From JAFARE01 sp035566535 (lineage in GTDB: Bacteria > Chloroflexota > Dormibacteria > Aeolococcales > Aeolococcaceae): DNA of 64,000 nucleotides. Positions 23,691-33,198 of the stretch are shown one piece after another (position 1 is the first letter of the stretch; each line of letters opens with the position of its first letter). The notes beneath the pieces are model-generated. The model did no database searches. It was not told the origin of the DNA and saw only the letters and a list, made by a program, of their open reading frames with translations. The position numbers were made by a program, and so were the translations under genes. The DNA lies in the NCBI GenBank assembly GCA_035566535.1, contig DATMRA010000130.1:1-64000 (forward strand), in the 5' to 3' direction.

Positions 23691-26258
23691 ATGCTCGACC
23701 CTCGCCGGCGTTTTCGCGACCGGCTCCTCATCGGCATGGTGGCTGTTGCGCTGCTGCCACTGGCTGCGTTCGCCGTGCTGGCAGCGTTCGATCTCGACGC
23801 CATTGGCAAGAGCACGGCCGAGGCGGCGCAGGGGGCCATCCTTCAGGATGAACGGGCCCGCCAGCAGTCGACGGTGGCCGGGGACGCCGGGCTGATTGAC
23901 CAGCGGATGGACGACATCAACTCCGAGCTGGGGAAGACAGGCAGGCAGATCCTCTTGCAAATGTCCGCCTCGGCGGCCCCCGTAACGCCGCCCGCAGGCC
24001 TGATCTCGTACGGGGGAGCAGGCTACGTCGGCGGCGTCGGTCAGCCCAGCAGCGCAGTTCTTCCGGCAAATCCCACGGCGGCGGACGTGCGAATGATCGA
24101 TGTCACGGGTGCGCCGCCGGTGCTGGCTCTGCTGCAAGGGCTGCGCCAGCAATACGCCGAGGTCCAGGCAGTCTGGGTGGCGAACCAGAGCGACACGGCG
24201 CTCCGCGCGGTGCCCGGCTTTGACGTGCCCGCCACGCTTGTCGCCGGGCGGCTGGACCCCAACGACCCGCAGCAGCGCTACCGAGGAGACGTGTTCGCCA
24301 CTGCGCAGACCCGCTACGGCGGCGCGGCGTCGAATTGGGTGGATCCCAGTGCACCGTTGGGGAACCCCGGTGGCCCGTACTGGACTGACCCGTACCCGGT
24401 TCTCGGCTCGGGCGCTATCGGCGTGACAGCCTGGGTACCGCTACGCGACGGGCACACGCTGGTCGGCGTCGACCTGTCGCTGACGGGGCTCATCGCGGCC
24501 GCGCTCGCCTCCACCGCGTCGACCCCCCTCCCACCCGCCTCGTATCCCCTGATGCTGAGCAGCGACGGGATCGTCCTGTACGGGGGCCTGGGTCTCTCCC
24601 AGGACTTCGGCGTCACGTCGGACCTGACTGGGTCGCCGCTGCCCGTGAAGGACAAGCCCGCCCTGGCCTCCGGGCTGAAGCACATCGAGGCGACCGGGGC
24701 TGCGCCAGCGAGTCCACTCGCGGCGCAGCTGGCGGGGGTGACCAAGGATGTGTTCGCCGCACCCATATTCGCGGGTCGGTGGGTTCTCACCCGACCGGTG
24801 CCGCTCAGTGACCTGCAGCCTGACCTGACCGGCCTCACCACCGGGGTGACCGCGGGCGTCCACCGGCTCTTCCCACTGGTCGTTCTCCCCGCGCTGGTCC
24901 TGCTCCTCGGTCTCGCCTTCCTGGCAGCGACGCTCCTGTCCCGGCGCCTGGTCGGCCCGGTGCGCAATCTCACGGTCGCCGCCGAGCTGCTGGCCACAGG
25001 CGAGACCAGCGTTCCCGTTCCGCCCCAGGGCGGCGACGAGGTCGGGGTCCTGGCTGCCGCCCTGGAGCGCATGCGCCGCGAGATCAACGCCTCTCGGCAC
25101 GCGATCCTGGCCGCGGCCGCGGAGCTGGAGGGCCGCGTGCACCAGCGCACTCGTGAGCTGCGCGCCCGCAACGACGAGCTGGTCGCGCTCAACGATCTCG
25201 CGGGTTCGCTCACCCGCTCCCTGGAGCCGCAGTTCATCCTGGACGACGCCCTGCAGGCGATACGAGCGATCCACCCGCTGCGCTCCGGCCGGGGTTACGT
25301 GTTCGAGGGTGAAACGCTCAGTGCGGTCGCCGGCTGGCCGCAGGCCATGGCCCCGGGCACCTCGGAAGGAGCCCCGCTAGAGGCCGTGGCCGCCGAGACC
25401 ATCCGCAACAGCCGGCCGTTGCGCCGGCGCTCCGGCGACGGCATATTGCTCGGCTGGCCCCTGGCCACCCGGCAAGGCATGGTGGGGGCACTTGCGGTGG
25501 AAACCGAGACAACGCCGAGCGCCGACAAGCGCCGCCTTCTGCAGGCCGTCGCCGATCAGGTGGCCCTCGCACTGCGCACCTCACTGCTGTCAGCGGCCGG
25601 CCGGGAGCACGCGGTGCTCGAGGAGCGCACCCGCCTCGCGCGCGAGATCCACGACACCCTCGCCCAGCAGCTGACCGGCATCGTCATCCAGCTCGAGGCG
25701 GCCGACACGCTGGTGGAGCGCGGCTCGGACCGGGCTCGTCAATCGGTCGCGATCGCCCGCGACCTGGCGCGAGCTGCCCTCCAGGAAGCGCGGCGGTCGG
25801 TCTGGAACCTGCGGCCCGCGCCCCTTGCGGCGGCCGGCCTCGTGGCCGCCCTCGAACGGGAGGTCCGGGCCTGGGAGAGCCGCTCGGGCATTGCGGCGCG
25901 GTTCCGCAAACGCTCGGTCGCCGCCCGCCCGTCGCTTCAGCCCGCTTCGGAGGTCGCGCTGCTGCGCACAGTCCAGGAAGCCCTATCAAATGTCGCGCGT
26001 CACAGCGGAGCGGCCGCTGTCACCGTCACGCTCAAGGCGGATGGGGACGAGATCGTGCTCACGGTGCACGACGACGGGGTCGGCTTTGACGCGGCGTCGG
26101 AGCCGCCGCGCAGCGACTGCTTCGGCCTCGAGGGGATGCGTGAGCGGGTTCGCCTGGCGGGGGGTACCCTGATCGTGATGAGCAGTCCCGGCGCCGGCAC
26201 CGAGATCACCGCCCGGCTGCCGCTCGCCGAACCCACCGCGGTGGCGCACAGCGCATGA
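23691..26258 (+). CDS. NarL-type membrane sensor histidine kinase
   Basis: 855 residues. TM1 about 11-33, large extracytoplasmic sensor about 34-390 (Cache-like by size and position), TM2 about 394-416, HAMP about 418-470, a coiled coil about 470-500, GAF about 500-630, HisKA_3 dimerisation helix with phospho-acceptor His 654 in REIHDTLAQQ, then HATPase_c with NVARHSG and DDGVGFD. The class phosphorylates LuxR-type regulators, and one follows with a 4-bp overlap (ATGA). The frame is open far upstream, but the ATG at 23691 (or GTG 23688) precedes the first membrane helix and follows the -10 box. Confidence 0.92.
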   Translation: MLDPRRRFRDRLLIGMVAVALLPLAAFAVLAAFDLDAIGKSTAEAAQGAILQDERARQQSTVAGDAGLIDQRMDDINSELGKTGRQILLQMSASAAPVTPPAGLISYGGAGYVGGVGQPSSAVLPANPTAADVRMIDVTGAPPVLALLQGLRQQYAEVQAVWVANQSDTALRAVPGFDVPATLVAGRLDPNDPQQRYRGDVFATAQTRYGGAASNWVDPSAPLGNPGGPYWTDPYPVLGSGAIGVTAWVPLRDGHTLVGVDLSLTGLIAAALASTASTPLPPASYPLMLSSDGIVLYGGLGLSQDFGVTSDLTGSPLPVKDKPALASGLKHIEATGAAPASPLAAQLAGVTKDVFAAPIFAGRWVLTRPVPLSDLQPDLTGLTTGVTAGVHRLFPLVVLPALVLLLGLAFLAATLLSRRLVGPVRNLTVAAELLATGETSVPVPPQGGDEVGVLAAALERMRREINASRHAILAAAAELEGRVHQRTRELRARNDELVALNDLAGSLTRSLEPQFILDDALQAIRAIHPLRSGRGYVFEGETLSAVAGWPQAMAPGTSEGAPLEAVAAETIRNSRPLRRRSGDGILLGWPLATRQGMVGALAVETETTPSADKRRLLQAVADQVALALRTSLLSAAGREHAVLEERTRLAREIHDTLAQQLTGIVIQLEAADTLVERGSDRARQSVAIARDLARAALQEARRSVWNLRPAPLAAAGLVAALEREVRAWESRSGIAARFRKRSVAARPSLQPASEVALLRTVQEALSNVARHSGAAAVTVTLKADGDEIVLTVHDDGVGFDAASEPPRSDCFGLEGMRERVRLAGGTLIVMSSPGAGTEITARLPLAEPTAVAHSA

Positions 26259-26857
26259 TCCGCGTCCTCGTCGCCGACGACCACCCGGTGGTGCAGCACG
26301 GCTTGTGCACGATGCTCGAGCTGGAAGAGGACATCGATGTGATCGGCCGCGCAGCCGACGGCGGTGAGGCCGTCAGTCAGGCTTTCTCCCTCCAGCCGGA
26401 CGTCATCCTGCTCGATGTGCAGATGCCGGTGATGGACGGCATCGAGGCGCTGCGACGCATTCGCGCGCAGGATCCGGAGGCGCGCGTCATCGTGCTCACG
26501 ACGTACCGCAATGAGGACTACATCTTCCCCTCACTGCAAGCCGGGGCGCGCGGCTACCTCCTGAAAGACGCGACGCGCGAGGAACTTGCCGGGGCCATTC
26601 GTCAGGTCGCGGCAGGGCAATCGCTGCTCGATCCCGCACTGGTACACGCCGCGCGGGCGGATCACCCGCCGCTTACCGCGCGCGAGCGCGACGTCCTGCG
26701 CCTCATGGCGGACGGCAAGAACAACTCGGAGATTGCCACGCAACTCTTCGTCAGTGAGAACACGGTGAAGACCCACGTGAGCAACATCTTCGACAAGTTG
26801 AACTGCCGCGACCGCGCTGCCGCGGTGCTGTCCGCCTGGAAGCGCCACATCATCTAG
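26255..26857 (+). CDS. NarL/FixJ-type response regulator
   Basis: 200 residues. Receiver domain 1-120 with acidic pair DD 8-9, phospho-acceptor Asp 54 in VILLDVQMPVMDG and Lys in GYLLKDATREE. LuxR-type helix-turn-helix about 135-197 with LTARERDVLRLMADGKNNSE and SENTVKTHVSNIFDKL. Its start overlaps the kinase stop (ATGA), so the two form a cognate pair. Targets are unknown; the divergent solute-binding protein promoter is the nearest candidate. Confidence 0.94.
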   Translation: MIRVLVADDHPVVQHGLCTMLELEEDIDVIGRAADGGEAVSQAFSLQPDVILLDVQMPVMDGIEALRRIRAQDPEARVIVLTTYRNEDYIFPSLQAGARGYLLKDATREELAGAIRQVAAGQSLLDPALVHAARADHPPLTARERDVLRLMADGKNNSEIATQLFVSENTVKTHVSNIFDKLNCRDRAAAVLSAWKRHII

Positions 26858-26872
26858 GTCTTCGAGCCCCAA

Positions 26873-26878
26873 TACAAT
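26873..26878 (+). promoter_or_regulatory. -10 box TACAAT of the threonine operon
   Basis: TACAAT ends 6 nt before the hom ATG at 26885 and only 15 nt after the response-regulator stop, so the threonine genes have their own promoter and probably a leaderless first cistron. Confidence 0.5.
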
Positions 26879-26884
26879 CTCCGG

Positions 26885-28177
26885 ATGGCTGAGACCCTGG
26901 GGGTGGGACTGCTCGGTTTGGGCACCGTCGGCTCCGCGGTCGCCGCGCGACTCATGAGCGAGTGGGAATTGCTCGCACAACGAGCCGGCGCGACTCCGGT
27001 GCTGCGTCGTGTTGCGGTCCGCGACGCCACCAGAAAGCGTGATATCGATCTGCGCGCCGTGCCGATCACCGACGACCCGGCCAGCGTCGTTGACGATCCC
27101 ACCGTGAGCGTTGTGGTGGAGGTGATGGGCGGTGTCGACCCGGCCACGACGCTGATTCAGCGAGCGCTGGAGCGGGGTAAGAGCGTGGTCACCGCCAACA
27201 AGGCCGTGATCGCGGAATCGGGCCCGCAACTGGCCGAACTGGCCGCTGCTCACGGAGCCGGCATCTGGTTCGAGGCGTCCGTCGGCGCTGGACTCCCTGT
27301 CGTCTCCGTGCTGCGCGAGTCGCTCGGCGGCGACCGCATCACCGCTATCGACGCCATCATCAACGGCACCACCAACGTCATCCTCACGCGCATGCGCACC
27401 GACGGCGTCGCGTTCGAAACCGCGCTCGCTGAAGCGCAGCGCAGGGGATTCGCCGAGGCGGATCCGAGCTCGGACGTGGACGGCTGGGATGCCGCGTACA
27501 AGCTGATCATCATGTCGTGGCTCGCGTACGGCGCGCACGTCCCGGTGGAACAGGTTGACCGCCACGGCATCCGGGCGATTCAACTGCCCGACCTCGCATA
27601 CACCGGACAGCTCGGGTACAGCGTCAAGCTGCTCGCTCACTCGGAGCGGCGCGAGCGTCCGGCCGCAGTGCATCTTCGTGTGCGTCCGACGGCCGTTCCC
27701 AGCGGGCACGCCCTCTTCGACATCAATGATTCTGCCAATGCTGTCTTCATCTCGAGCGACCTGGCGAGATCGGTCGCGATCTCCGGGCTTGGCGCGGGCG
27801 GTCCCTCCACGGCCAGCGCCGTCGTGGCCGACATCGTGGCCGCCATCCGGCGGCGCGGCAGTCAACCCGGCCCGCCGCCGACGGCGCCGGCACAGCCGGT
27901 GAGCGATGAGGACATCGACGTCGCCGGCTACCTCCGTGTCCGCCTCGACGGGTCCGCCGACGCCCGCGCCATTGCCGTGCAGGCGCTGGAGGATCGCGGC
28001 GTGCCCGTGGTCGACGCCATCGACAAGCCGCCGCTCGACGGACCGCTTCCACAGCTTCTGATCCTCACGGGAATGGCGCCGCGCGCTGTGCACGACCGCG
28101 CCCTCGAAACGCTGGATACGCTGGCCGTCGTCCGCGAGATCGCGTGCTCCCTGGATCGCATCGAGACGGCCGCGTGA
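26885..28177 (+). CDS. hom: Homoserine dehydrogenase
   Basis: Reduces aspartate semialdehyde to homoserine with NAD(P)H. 430 residues: coenzyme loop GLLGLGTVGSAVAARL near 8-23, VTANKAVIAESG, the catalytic segment with INGTTNVILTRM, GFAEADPSSDVDGWDAAYKL with the conserved Asp/Lys, and a C-terminal ACT domain (about 345-430, VAGYLRVRLDG) that in relatives binds threonine for feedback control. First gene of a hom-thrC-thrB-lysC cluster covering both aspartate entry and the threonine branch. Confidence 0.95.
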   Translation: MAETLGVGLLGLGTVGSAVAARLMSEWELLAQRAGATPVLRRVAVRDATRKRDIDLRAVPITDDPASVVDDPTVSVVVEVMGGVDPATTLIQRALERGKSVVTANKAVIAESGPQLAELAAAHGAGIWFEASVGAGLPVVSVLRESLGGDRITAIDAIINGTTNVILTRMRTDGVAFETALAEAQRRGFAEADPSSDVDGWDAAYKLIIMSWLAYGAHVPVEQVDRHGIRAIQLPDLAYTGQLGYSVKLLAHSERRERPAAVHLRVRPTAVPSGHALFDINDSANAVFISSDLARSVAISGLGAGGPSTASAVVADIVAAIRRRGSQPGPPPTAPAQPVSDEDIDVAGYLRVRLDGSADARAIAVQALEDRGVPVVDAIDKPPLDGPLPQLLILTGMAPRAVHDRALETLDTLAVVREIACSLDRIETAA

Positions 28178-29223
28178 GCGGCGGCGTCCTGGCGCGTTAT
28201 TCAGAATGGCTGCCGCTGGACGAGGAGACACCACGCATCTCGCTGGGTGAGGGAAGCACCCCCTGCGTGGAGTCGCGCGTCATCGGGCCTCAGCTTGGGC
28301 TCGGATCACTCCATTTCAAGGTTGAAGGGCTGAACCCGACTGGCTCCTTCAAGGACCGTGGCATGGTCGTCGCCGTGGCGCGTGCGCTGCAGGAAGGAAG
28401 TCGCGTCCTCGTCTGCGCCTCGACCGGAAACACGAGCGCGTCGGCCGCTGCGTACGGCGCGCGATTCGGTCTCCGCACCGCGGTCGTGGTGCCCGAAGGC
28501 GGCGTCGCGGCGGGCAAGCTCCTGCAGGCGCAGGTGTACGGGGCAACCGTGATCGCCGTGCACGGCGGATTCGACATCGCCCTCGACATCGTGCGGAAAC
28601 TCGCCTCGAGAGGCGGCGTCACCCTGGTCAACAGCGTCAACCCATTTCGCATCGAGGGGCAGAAGACCGCGGCGTTCGAGATCGTCGACGAGCTCGGCGA
28701 TGCACCGGAAATCGTCTGTCTGCCGGTTGGCAACGCGGGCAACATCACCGCGTACTGGCGCGGTTTTCGTGAGTACCACGCGGCCGGGCGCTCCACGCGC
28801 CTGCCGCGGATGATCGGTGGCCAGGCAGCCGGTGCCGCGCCGCTGGTGTCTGGACGGCCGGTCGCCGATCCCCAGACGATCGCATCGGCGATTCGCATCG
28901 GCCAGCCGGCTTCATGGCAGGGAGCCGTCGCGGCTCGTGACGAGTCTGAAGGGCTCATCGACGCGGTGACAGATGACGCAATCCTCGATGCTCAGCGGCG
29001 GCTCGCGTCACAGGAGGGGATCTTCGGTGAGCCGGCGTCCGCTGCAGCACTCGCCGTGCTCGAGAAGGCCGTACGCGACGGAGTGGTGCCACCGGGTGCG
29101 CACGTCGTGTGCGTCATCACCGGCAACGGCTTGAAGGACCCGGCCACCGTCGCGGCAGGCTTGCCAGAACCGGTGCGCGTTCCGGCTGAGGTCGATACGG
29201 TCGCCGCTGCGTTGAATCTGTGA
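28174..29223 (+). CDS. thrC: Threonine synthase
   Basis: PLP enzyme converting O-phosphohomoserine to threonine. 349 residues from the GTG at 28174, which overlaps the hom stop (GTGA). PLP Lys 60 in GLNPTGSFKDRG, cofactor-phosphate loop in LPVGNAGNITAYWRG, Asn in STGNTSASAAA. The short length places it with the actinobacterial/Bacillus-type enzymes rather than the longer E. coli type. Product and neighbours agree. Confidence 0.94.
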   Translation: MSGGVLARYSEWLPLDEETPRISLGEGSTPCVESRVIGPQLGLGSLHFKVEGLNPTGSFKDRGMVVAVARALQEGSRVLVCASTGNTSASAAAYGARFGLRTAVVVPEGGVAAGKLLQAQVYGATVIAVHGGFDIALDIVRKLASRGGVTLVNSVNPFRIEGQKTAAFEIVDELGDAPEIVCLPVGNAGNITAYWRGFREYHAAGRSTRLPRMIGGQAAGAAPLVSGRPVADPQTIASAIRIGQPASWQGAVAARDESEGLIDAVTDDAILDAQRRLASQEGIFGEPASAAALAVLEKAVRDGVVPPGAHVVCVITGNGLKDPATVAAGLPEPVRVPAEVDTVAAALNL

Positions 29224-29230
29224 GACCGCA

Positions 29231-30130
29231 ATGCAGGTGAAGATCGCGGTGCCGGCCACCGTGGCGAACCTCGGTCCCGGCTTCGACATCCTCGCTCTTG
29301 CGTTGCAACTGCAGAACGACGTGCACGCCCAGGAGGTCGGCGGTGAGGACCTCACCGTGGATCCGGGCGCGGAGGCGCCCGATGAACTGCGCGACTCGCG
29401 GTTGAACCTGGTGACGCGCGCGTACACATTTGCGTGCGAGCGGCTCGCGGTGGCGGCTCACGGTGTCCACTTCCGCTGCACCAACCGCATCCCGATGGCA
29501 CGCGGCCTCGGTTCCAGCGCGGCGGCGGCTCTCGGAGGTGTGCTCGCCGCGGTTGCGTTGCACCAGGCCCCGTGGGACGAGGACGACGTCCTCGACTGTG
29601 TCGCGGAGTTGGAGGGCCATCGCGACAACGCTGCTGCGGCGCTGCTCGGCGGCCTGGCCATCTGCGCCCCGGGCGCACCGGCGGTGAACATGGCGGTCCC
29701 CGACGAGATCCGGGCGGTGCTGTTCATCCCGGCGACCGAGTTGCTCACCAAGCTCGCGCGCGATGTGGTTCCGCTGCAATTCTCCCGCGACGATGCCGTC
29801 TTCAACGCCGCGCGCTGCGCGCTGCTGGTACGGGCGCTGGCGCTGAAGGACTACGACTCCCTCGGCTATGCCATGGACGACCGCTGGCATCAGCCGGCGC
29901 GCAGCGCGCTCCTGCCCCATGCCGCAGCACTCATGTCTGCCGCGCGCGAGGCTGGTGCATCCGGCGCGGCGCTCGCCGGCGCGGGCCCATCCGTGATCGC
30001 CCTGACCCCGCTTGACCCTGCTCCAATCGTCGAAGCGATGACGGCCACAGCGCGCGGCCACGGCATGCCCGGGTCGGCATCCGTGTTTACGCCGCGCAAC
30101 TTCGGCACACGTGTCGACGTGCGACCGTGA
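29231..30130 (+). CDS. thrB: Homoserine kinase
   Basis: GHMP-family kinase phosphorylating homoserine for threonine synthase. 299 residues. N-terminal VPATVANLGPGFDILALAL, ATP loop PMARGLGSSAAAALGG (about 90-105), and the C-terminal GHMP segment GASGAALAGAGPSVIAL. It lies 7 nt after thrC and overlaps lysC by 4 nt, consistent with one transcript. Confidence 0.95.
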   Translation: MQVKIAVPATVANLGPGFDILALALQLQNDVHAQEVGGEDLTVDPGAEAPDELRDSRLNLVTRAYTFACERLAVAAHGVHFRCTNRIPMARGLGSSAAAALGGVLAAVALHQAPWDEDDVLDCVAELEGHRDNAAAALLGGLAICAPGAPAVNMAVPDEIRAVLFIPATELLTKLARDVVPLQFSRDDAVFNAARCALLVRALALKDYDSLGYAMDDRWHQPARSALLPHAAALMSAAREAGASGAALAGAGPSVIALTPLDPAPIVEAMTATARGHGMPGSASVFTPRNFGTRVDVRP

Positions 30131-31338
30131 CACGGATTGTCCAGAAATACGGTGGCACGAGCGTCGCCACGCCGGCCAAGTTGCGTCGCGTCGCCCGTCG
30201 CGTGCGCGAGTCGCTACCGGGCACGGAAGTTGTCGTCGTCGTGAGTGCCATGGGCGAGACCACCGACGAACTCATCGCGCTGGCGCACAGCATCACCAGT
30301 GACCCGCCGTCTCGCGAGATGGACATGCTCCTCAGCAGCGGCGAGATCATCACCGCGCCTCTGCTCGCAATGGCCCTTGTTGCCGCGGGCACGCCCGCGG
30401 TTTCCCTCACCGGTCTGCAGGCCGGCATCCGGACCAGCCGTGTGCATCGCACGGCTCGCATCGTCGACATCATTCCGCAGCGCATCCTCGATGAGCTCGG
30501 CGGCGGCCGCGTCGTGGTCGTCGCTGGATTTCAAGGCGCCACTGAGGAACTCGACATCACGACGCTGGGTCGTGGCGGTTCAGACACGTCGGCAGTCGCT
30601 CTCGCAGTTGCACTGCACGCCGACCGCTGCGAGATTTTCACTGACGTGACCGGAGTGCACACGGCCGACCCCCGTATCGTCCCCGAGGCGCGCGTCATCC
30701 CCGTCATCGCGTACGACGAGATGTTGGAGTTCGCCGCGGCGGGTGCCCGCGTGGTCCATCCGCGCGCAGTCGAGATCGGCGAGGCATATGCGATGGAGAT
30801 ACGGGTACGCTCGACCTTCGACGATCACCCCGGCACCATCATCTCCAATAACACGAACATGGAAGAACGGCAGAAGGTACGCGGCATCGCGCACGAGACA
30901 GACGTGGCCAAGATCACGCTCTTGGGCGTGCCCGACAGCCCCGGCGTGGCCGCAGCCATTTTCGGGCCACTCGCCGACGAGGCGATCAACGTCGACATCA
31001 TCGTTCAGAACGTGTCCCATGACGGCACAACCGACATGAGCTTCACGATCGCGGAGACCGACCTTCGACGAGCCCAGCGGATGCTCGACGACCTGGCGAG
31101 GTCCACGGGCGCCCAGGGTTTCACCGCGACCGCCGACATAGCAAAGGTCAGCGTGATCGGCACCGGGCTGCGCACACCCGGAGTGGTTGCCCGGATTTTC
31201 CACGCGCTCGCGGAGGCCGGGATCAACATCGAGATGATCTCGTCGAGCGAGATCCATATCACGTGCATCATCGACCGCGCCCGTGTTCGCGACGCGGTCA
31301 GCGCGCTGCATCAGGCATTCGAGCTCGAGAAGATCTAG
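30127..31338 (+). CDS. lysC: Aspartate kinase
   Basis: Phosphorylates aspartate, the first step to lysine, threonine and methionine. 403 residues: KYGGTSVATP at the N-terminus, the FQGATEELDITTLGRGGSDT catalytic segment, TDVTGVHTADPRIV, then two ACT domains (about 265-400; ITLLGVPDSPGVAAAIF, VSVIGTGLRTPGVVARIF) expected to give lysine and/or threonine feedback. The GTG start overlaps the thrB stop. Length and single-gene form match monofunctional enzymes; an internal start for a beta subunit, as in Bacillus and Corynebacterium, is possible but not shown. Confidence 0.95.
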   Translation: MTRIVQKYGGTSVATPAKLRRVARRVRESLPGTEVVVVVSAMGETTDELIALAHSITSDPPSREMDMLLSSGEIITAPLLAMALVAAGTPAVSLTGLQAGIRTSRVHRTARIVDIIPQRILDELGGGRVVVVAGFQGATEELDITTLGRGGSDTSAVALAVALHADRCEIFTDVTGVHTADPRIVPEARVIPVIAYDEMLEFAAAGARVVHPRAVEIGEAYAMEIRVRSTFDDHPGTIISNNTNMEERQKVRGIAHETDVAKITLLGVPDSPGVAAAIFGPLADEAINVDIIVQNVSHDGTTDMSFTIAETDLRRAQRMLDDLARSTGAQGFTATADIAKVSVIGTGLRTPGVVARIFHALAEAGINIEMISSSEIHITCIIDRARVRDAVSALHQAFELEKI

Positions 31339-31343
31339 GCGAC

Positions 31344-32432
31344 GTGGCCCTCAGCGTGGGAATCGTCGGGCTGCCCAACGCGGGAAAATCGACGCTCTTC
31401 AATGCCCTGACGCGCGCCGGCGCCCAGGTGGGCAACTATCCCTTCACGACCATCGAGCCCAACACCGGCGTCGTCCCCGTGCCCGATGGGCGCCTGCTAC
31501 GTCTCGCCGACCTGTTCCGGCCGCCGAAGGTCATCCCAGCCACGGTCACGTTCACCGACATCGCCGGCCTCGTGCGCGGCGCCAGCGGCGGCGAAGGCCT
31601 GGGCAATCGCTTCCTGGGCCACATCCGCGAGGTCGACGCAATCGCACTGGTGGTACGTGCGTTCGACGACCCCGACGTGATCCACGTCGAGGGCGCGCTG
31701 GACCCGCTGCGTGACCTCGATGTCATCGAGCTCGAGCTCCAGCTCGCCGATCTCGAAACGGTCGCGCGCCGGCTGGAGCGCACCGAGAAGACTGCCCGGG
31801 TTCAGAAGGAGAAAGACGTGGCCGCAATAGCGCTCTTGCATCGCGTCGCCGGCCACCTCGACTCGGGCAGGTCCGTGCGCACGATGCAGCTCACCGACGA
31901 GGAACGCGGTGAGCTGCGCGAGCTCTGGCTGCTCACCGGAAAGCCGCTGCTCGTGGTGTACAACGCGGGCGAAAAACGCGCGGCGGATGTAATTCCTGAC
32001 GCCGTGGTCGCGCGCGCGGCCGAGGCAGGTGGTGAAGCAGTTGCTGTTTCGGCCCGTATCGAGACCGAGTTGCTGGATCTCGACCCGGAGGACCGCGCCG
32101 CGTTCCTGACCGATATCGGCCTGAGCGAACCCGGGCTCGATCGCGTGGCTCGGGCTGCATATCACCTGCTCGAGCTGATCACCTTCTTCACCGCCGGCGA
32201 CACCGAGGTTCGTGCGTGGACGCTCCGCCGGGGCGGCACGGCGCTCGATGCGGCGGGTGTTATCCATACCGACTTCGCCAAGGGATTCATTCGCGCGGAG
32301 GTCGTGGATGTCGAGGACCTGCTGTCCGCGCGCTCGATCGTCACGGTCCGAGAGCTGGGGAAGCAACGGCTCGAAGGGCGAGACTATGTGATGCACGACG
32401 GCGACGTGGTGCACTTCCGGTTCAACGTGTGA
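31344..32432 (+). CDS. ychF: Redox-regulated ATPase YchF (Obg-related)
   Basis: Universally conserved P-loop protein that prefers ATP and binds ribosomes. 362 residues from the GTG at 31344. Walker A is in VGLPNAGKSTLFNAL, G3 in TDIAGLVRGASGGEGLGNRF. The usual NKxD is replaced by YNAGEK, in line with altered nucleotide specificity in the family. A C-terminal TGS-like domain is seen in VRAWTLRRGGTALDAAGVIH and ends VVHFRFNV. It follows lysC by 5 nt and may be cotranscribed. Confidence 0.95.
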   Translation: MALSVGIVGLPNAGKSTLFNALTRAGAQVGNYPFTTIEPNTGVVPVPDGRLLRLADLFRPPKVIPATVTFTDIAGLVRGASGGEGLGNRFLGHIREVDAIALVVRAFDDPDVIHVEGALDPLRDLDVIELELQLADLETVARRLERTEKTARVQKEKDVAAIALLHRVAGHLDSGRSVRTMQLTDEERGELRELWLLTGKPLLVVYNAGEKRAADVIPDAVVARAAEAGGEAVAVSARIETELLDLDPEDRAAFLTDIGLSEPGLDRVARAAYHLLELITFFTAGDTEVRAWTLRRGGTALDAAGVIHTDFAKGFIRAEVVDVEDLLSARSIVTVRELGKQRLEGRDYVMHDGDVVHFRFNV

Positions 32433-32433
32433 C

Positions 32434-33168
32434 GTGCTGCTGATCCTCGATGACCCTGCCCCCGGCGCGGAGAACATGCGTCGCGATGTCGAACTGCTGC
32501 ACGCGTGCGCGGCCGGTGAAATCGATGGCGCGCTGCGTATCTATGGCTTCGCGCCGCCGTGCTTGAGTCTCGGCCGGCTGCAGCCCGACAGTGACGTCGA
32601 TCTCGTCGCCTGCGCGCGCGACGGCGTCGACGTGGTGCGGCGGCCGAGCGGCGGGCGCGCAGTGCTTCACGACCAGGAGGTGACGTATGCGCTCGTCTGC
32701 CGCACCTCGGACCCGGCGTTCGGCGGCCACGTCCTCGAGTCGTGCGCTCGCATCCACGCGGCGGTGGCCCGCGGCCTGAAAACACTCGGGATCGACACCG
32801 CCGAGCACGCGCCGGGTGCGGACATGCGAGCCGCGGCAATCCACGGGGCAACATCCGCCGACTGCTTTGCCACGCCGGCGGCGCACGAGCTCGTCGACAG
32901 CAGCGGTCGCAAGCTGGTGGGGAGCGCGCAGGCGCGGTACCGAGGAGCCCTGCTGCAGCACGGAAGCGTGCTCCTGGAGCCGCCTCGGGCGGCGGCGTAT
33001 CTCGGGCAACCAGCCGGGCGACCGGGTACGGGCATCCGGCAACTGATCGGCCGCGGCGTGACCCGCGAAGAGGTCAGCAGCGCGTTGGTCGAAGGGTTTC
33101 ACGCCGCGCCGGGCTCGCGCCTGGAGATCAATTCGACCACCGCTGCCGTCAAAGCCGCCGACGCTTGA
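32434..33168 (+). CDS. Lipoate-protein ligase / octanoyltransferase family (LipM-like)
   Basis: BPL_LplA_LipB superfamily enzyme that attaches lipoate or octanoate to carrier proteins. 244 residues from the GTG at 32434, 1 nt after ychF. Signatures: RRPSGGRAVLHDQEVTYALV (about 69-88) and GRKLVGSAQARYRGALLQHG (about 160-180) with the conserved Lys. A Cys in SADCFATPAAHELV sits where LipM octanoyltransferases have their catalytic Cys, which favours octanoyl transfer over ATP-dependent ligation. The specific activity needs a structure-based alignment. Confidence 0.8.
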   Translation: MLLILDDPAPGAENMRRDVELLHACAAGEIDGALRIYGFAPPCLSLGRLQPDSDVDLVACARDGVDVVRRPSGGRAVLHDQEVTYALVCRTSDPAFGGHVLESCARIHAAVARGLKTLGIDTAEHAPGADMRAAAIHGATSADCFATPAAHELVDSSGRKLVGSAQARYRGALLQHGSVLLEPPRAAAYLGQPAGRPGTGIRQLIGRGVTREEVSSALVEGFHAAPGSRLEINSTTAAVKAADA

Positions 33169-33192
33169 CACCACATTATGATGTGTTATCCT
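33165..33192 (+). promoter_or_regulatory. Consensus-like promoter upstream of the structured RNA candidate
   Basis: TTGACA at 33165-33170, 16-nt spacer, TATCCT at 33187-33192. This is the best -35/-10 pair seen in the window. It overlaps the preceding stop codon and would start transcription near 33199, about 220 nt upstream of the next start codon. Confidence 0.55.
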
Positions 33193-33198
33193 CCCGGT

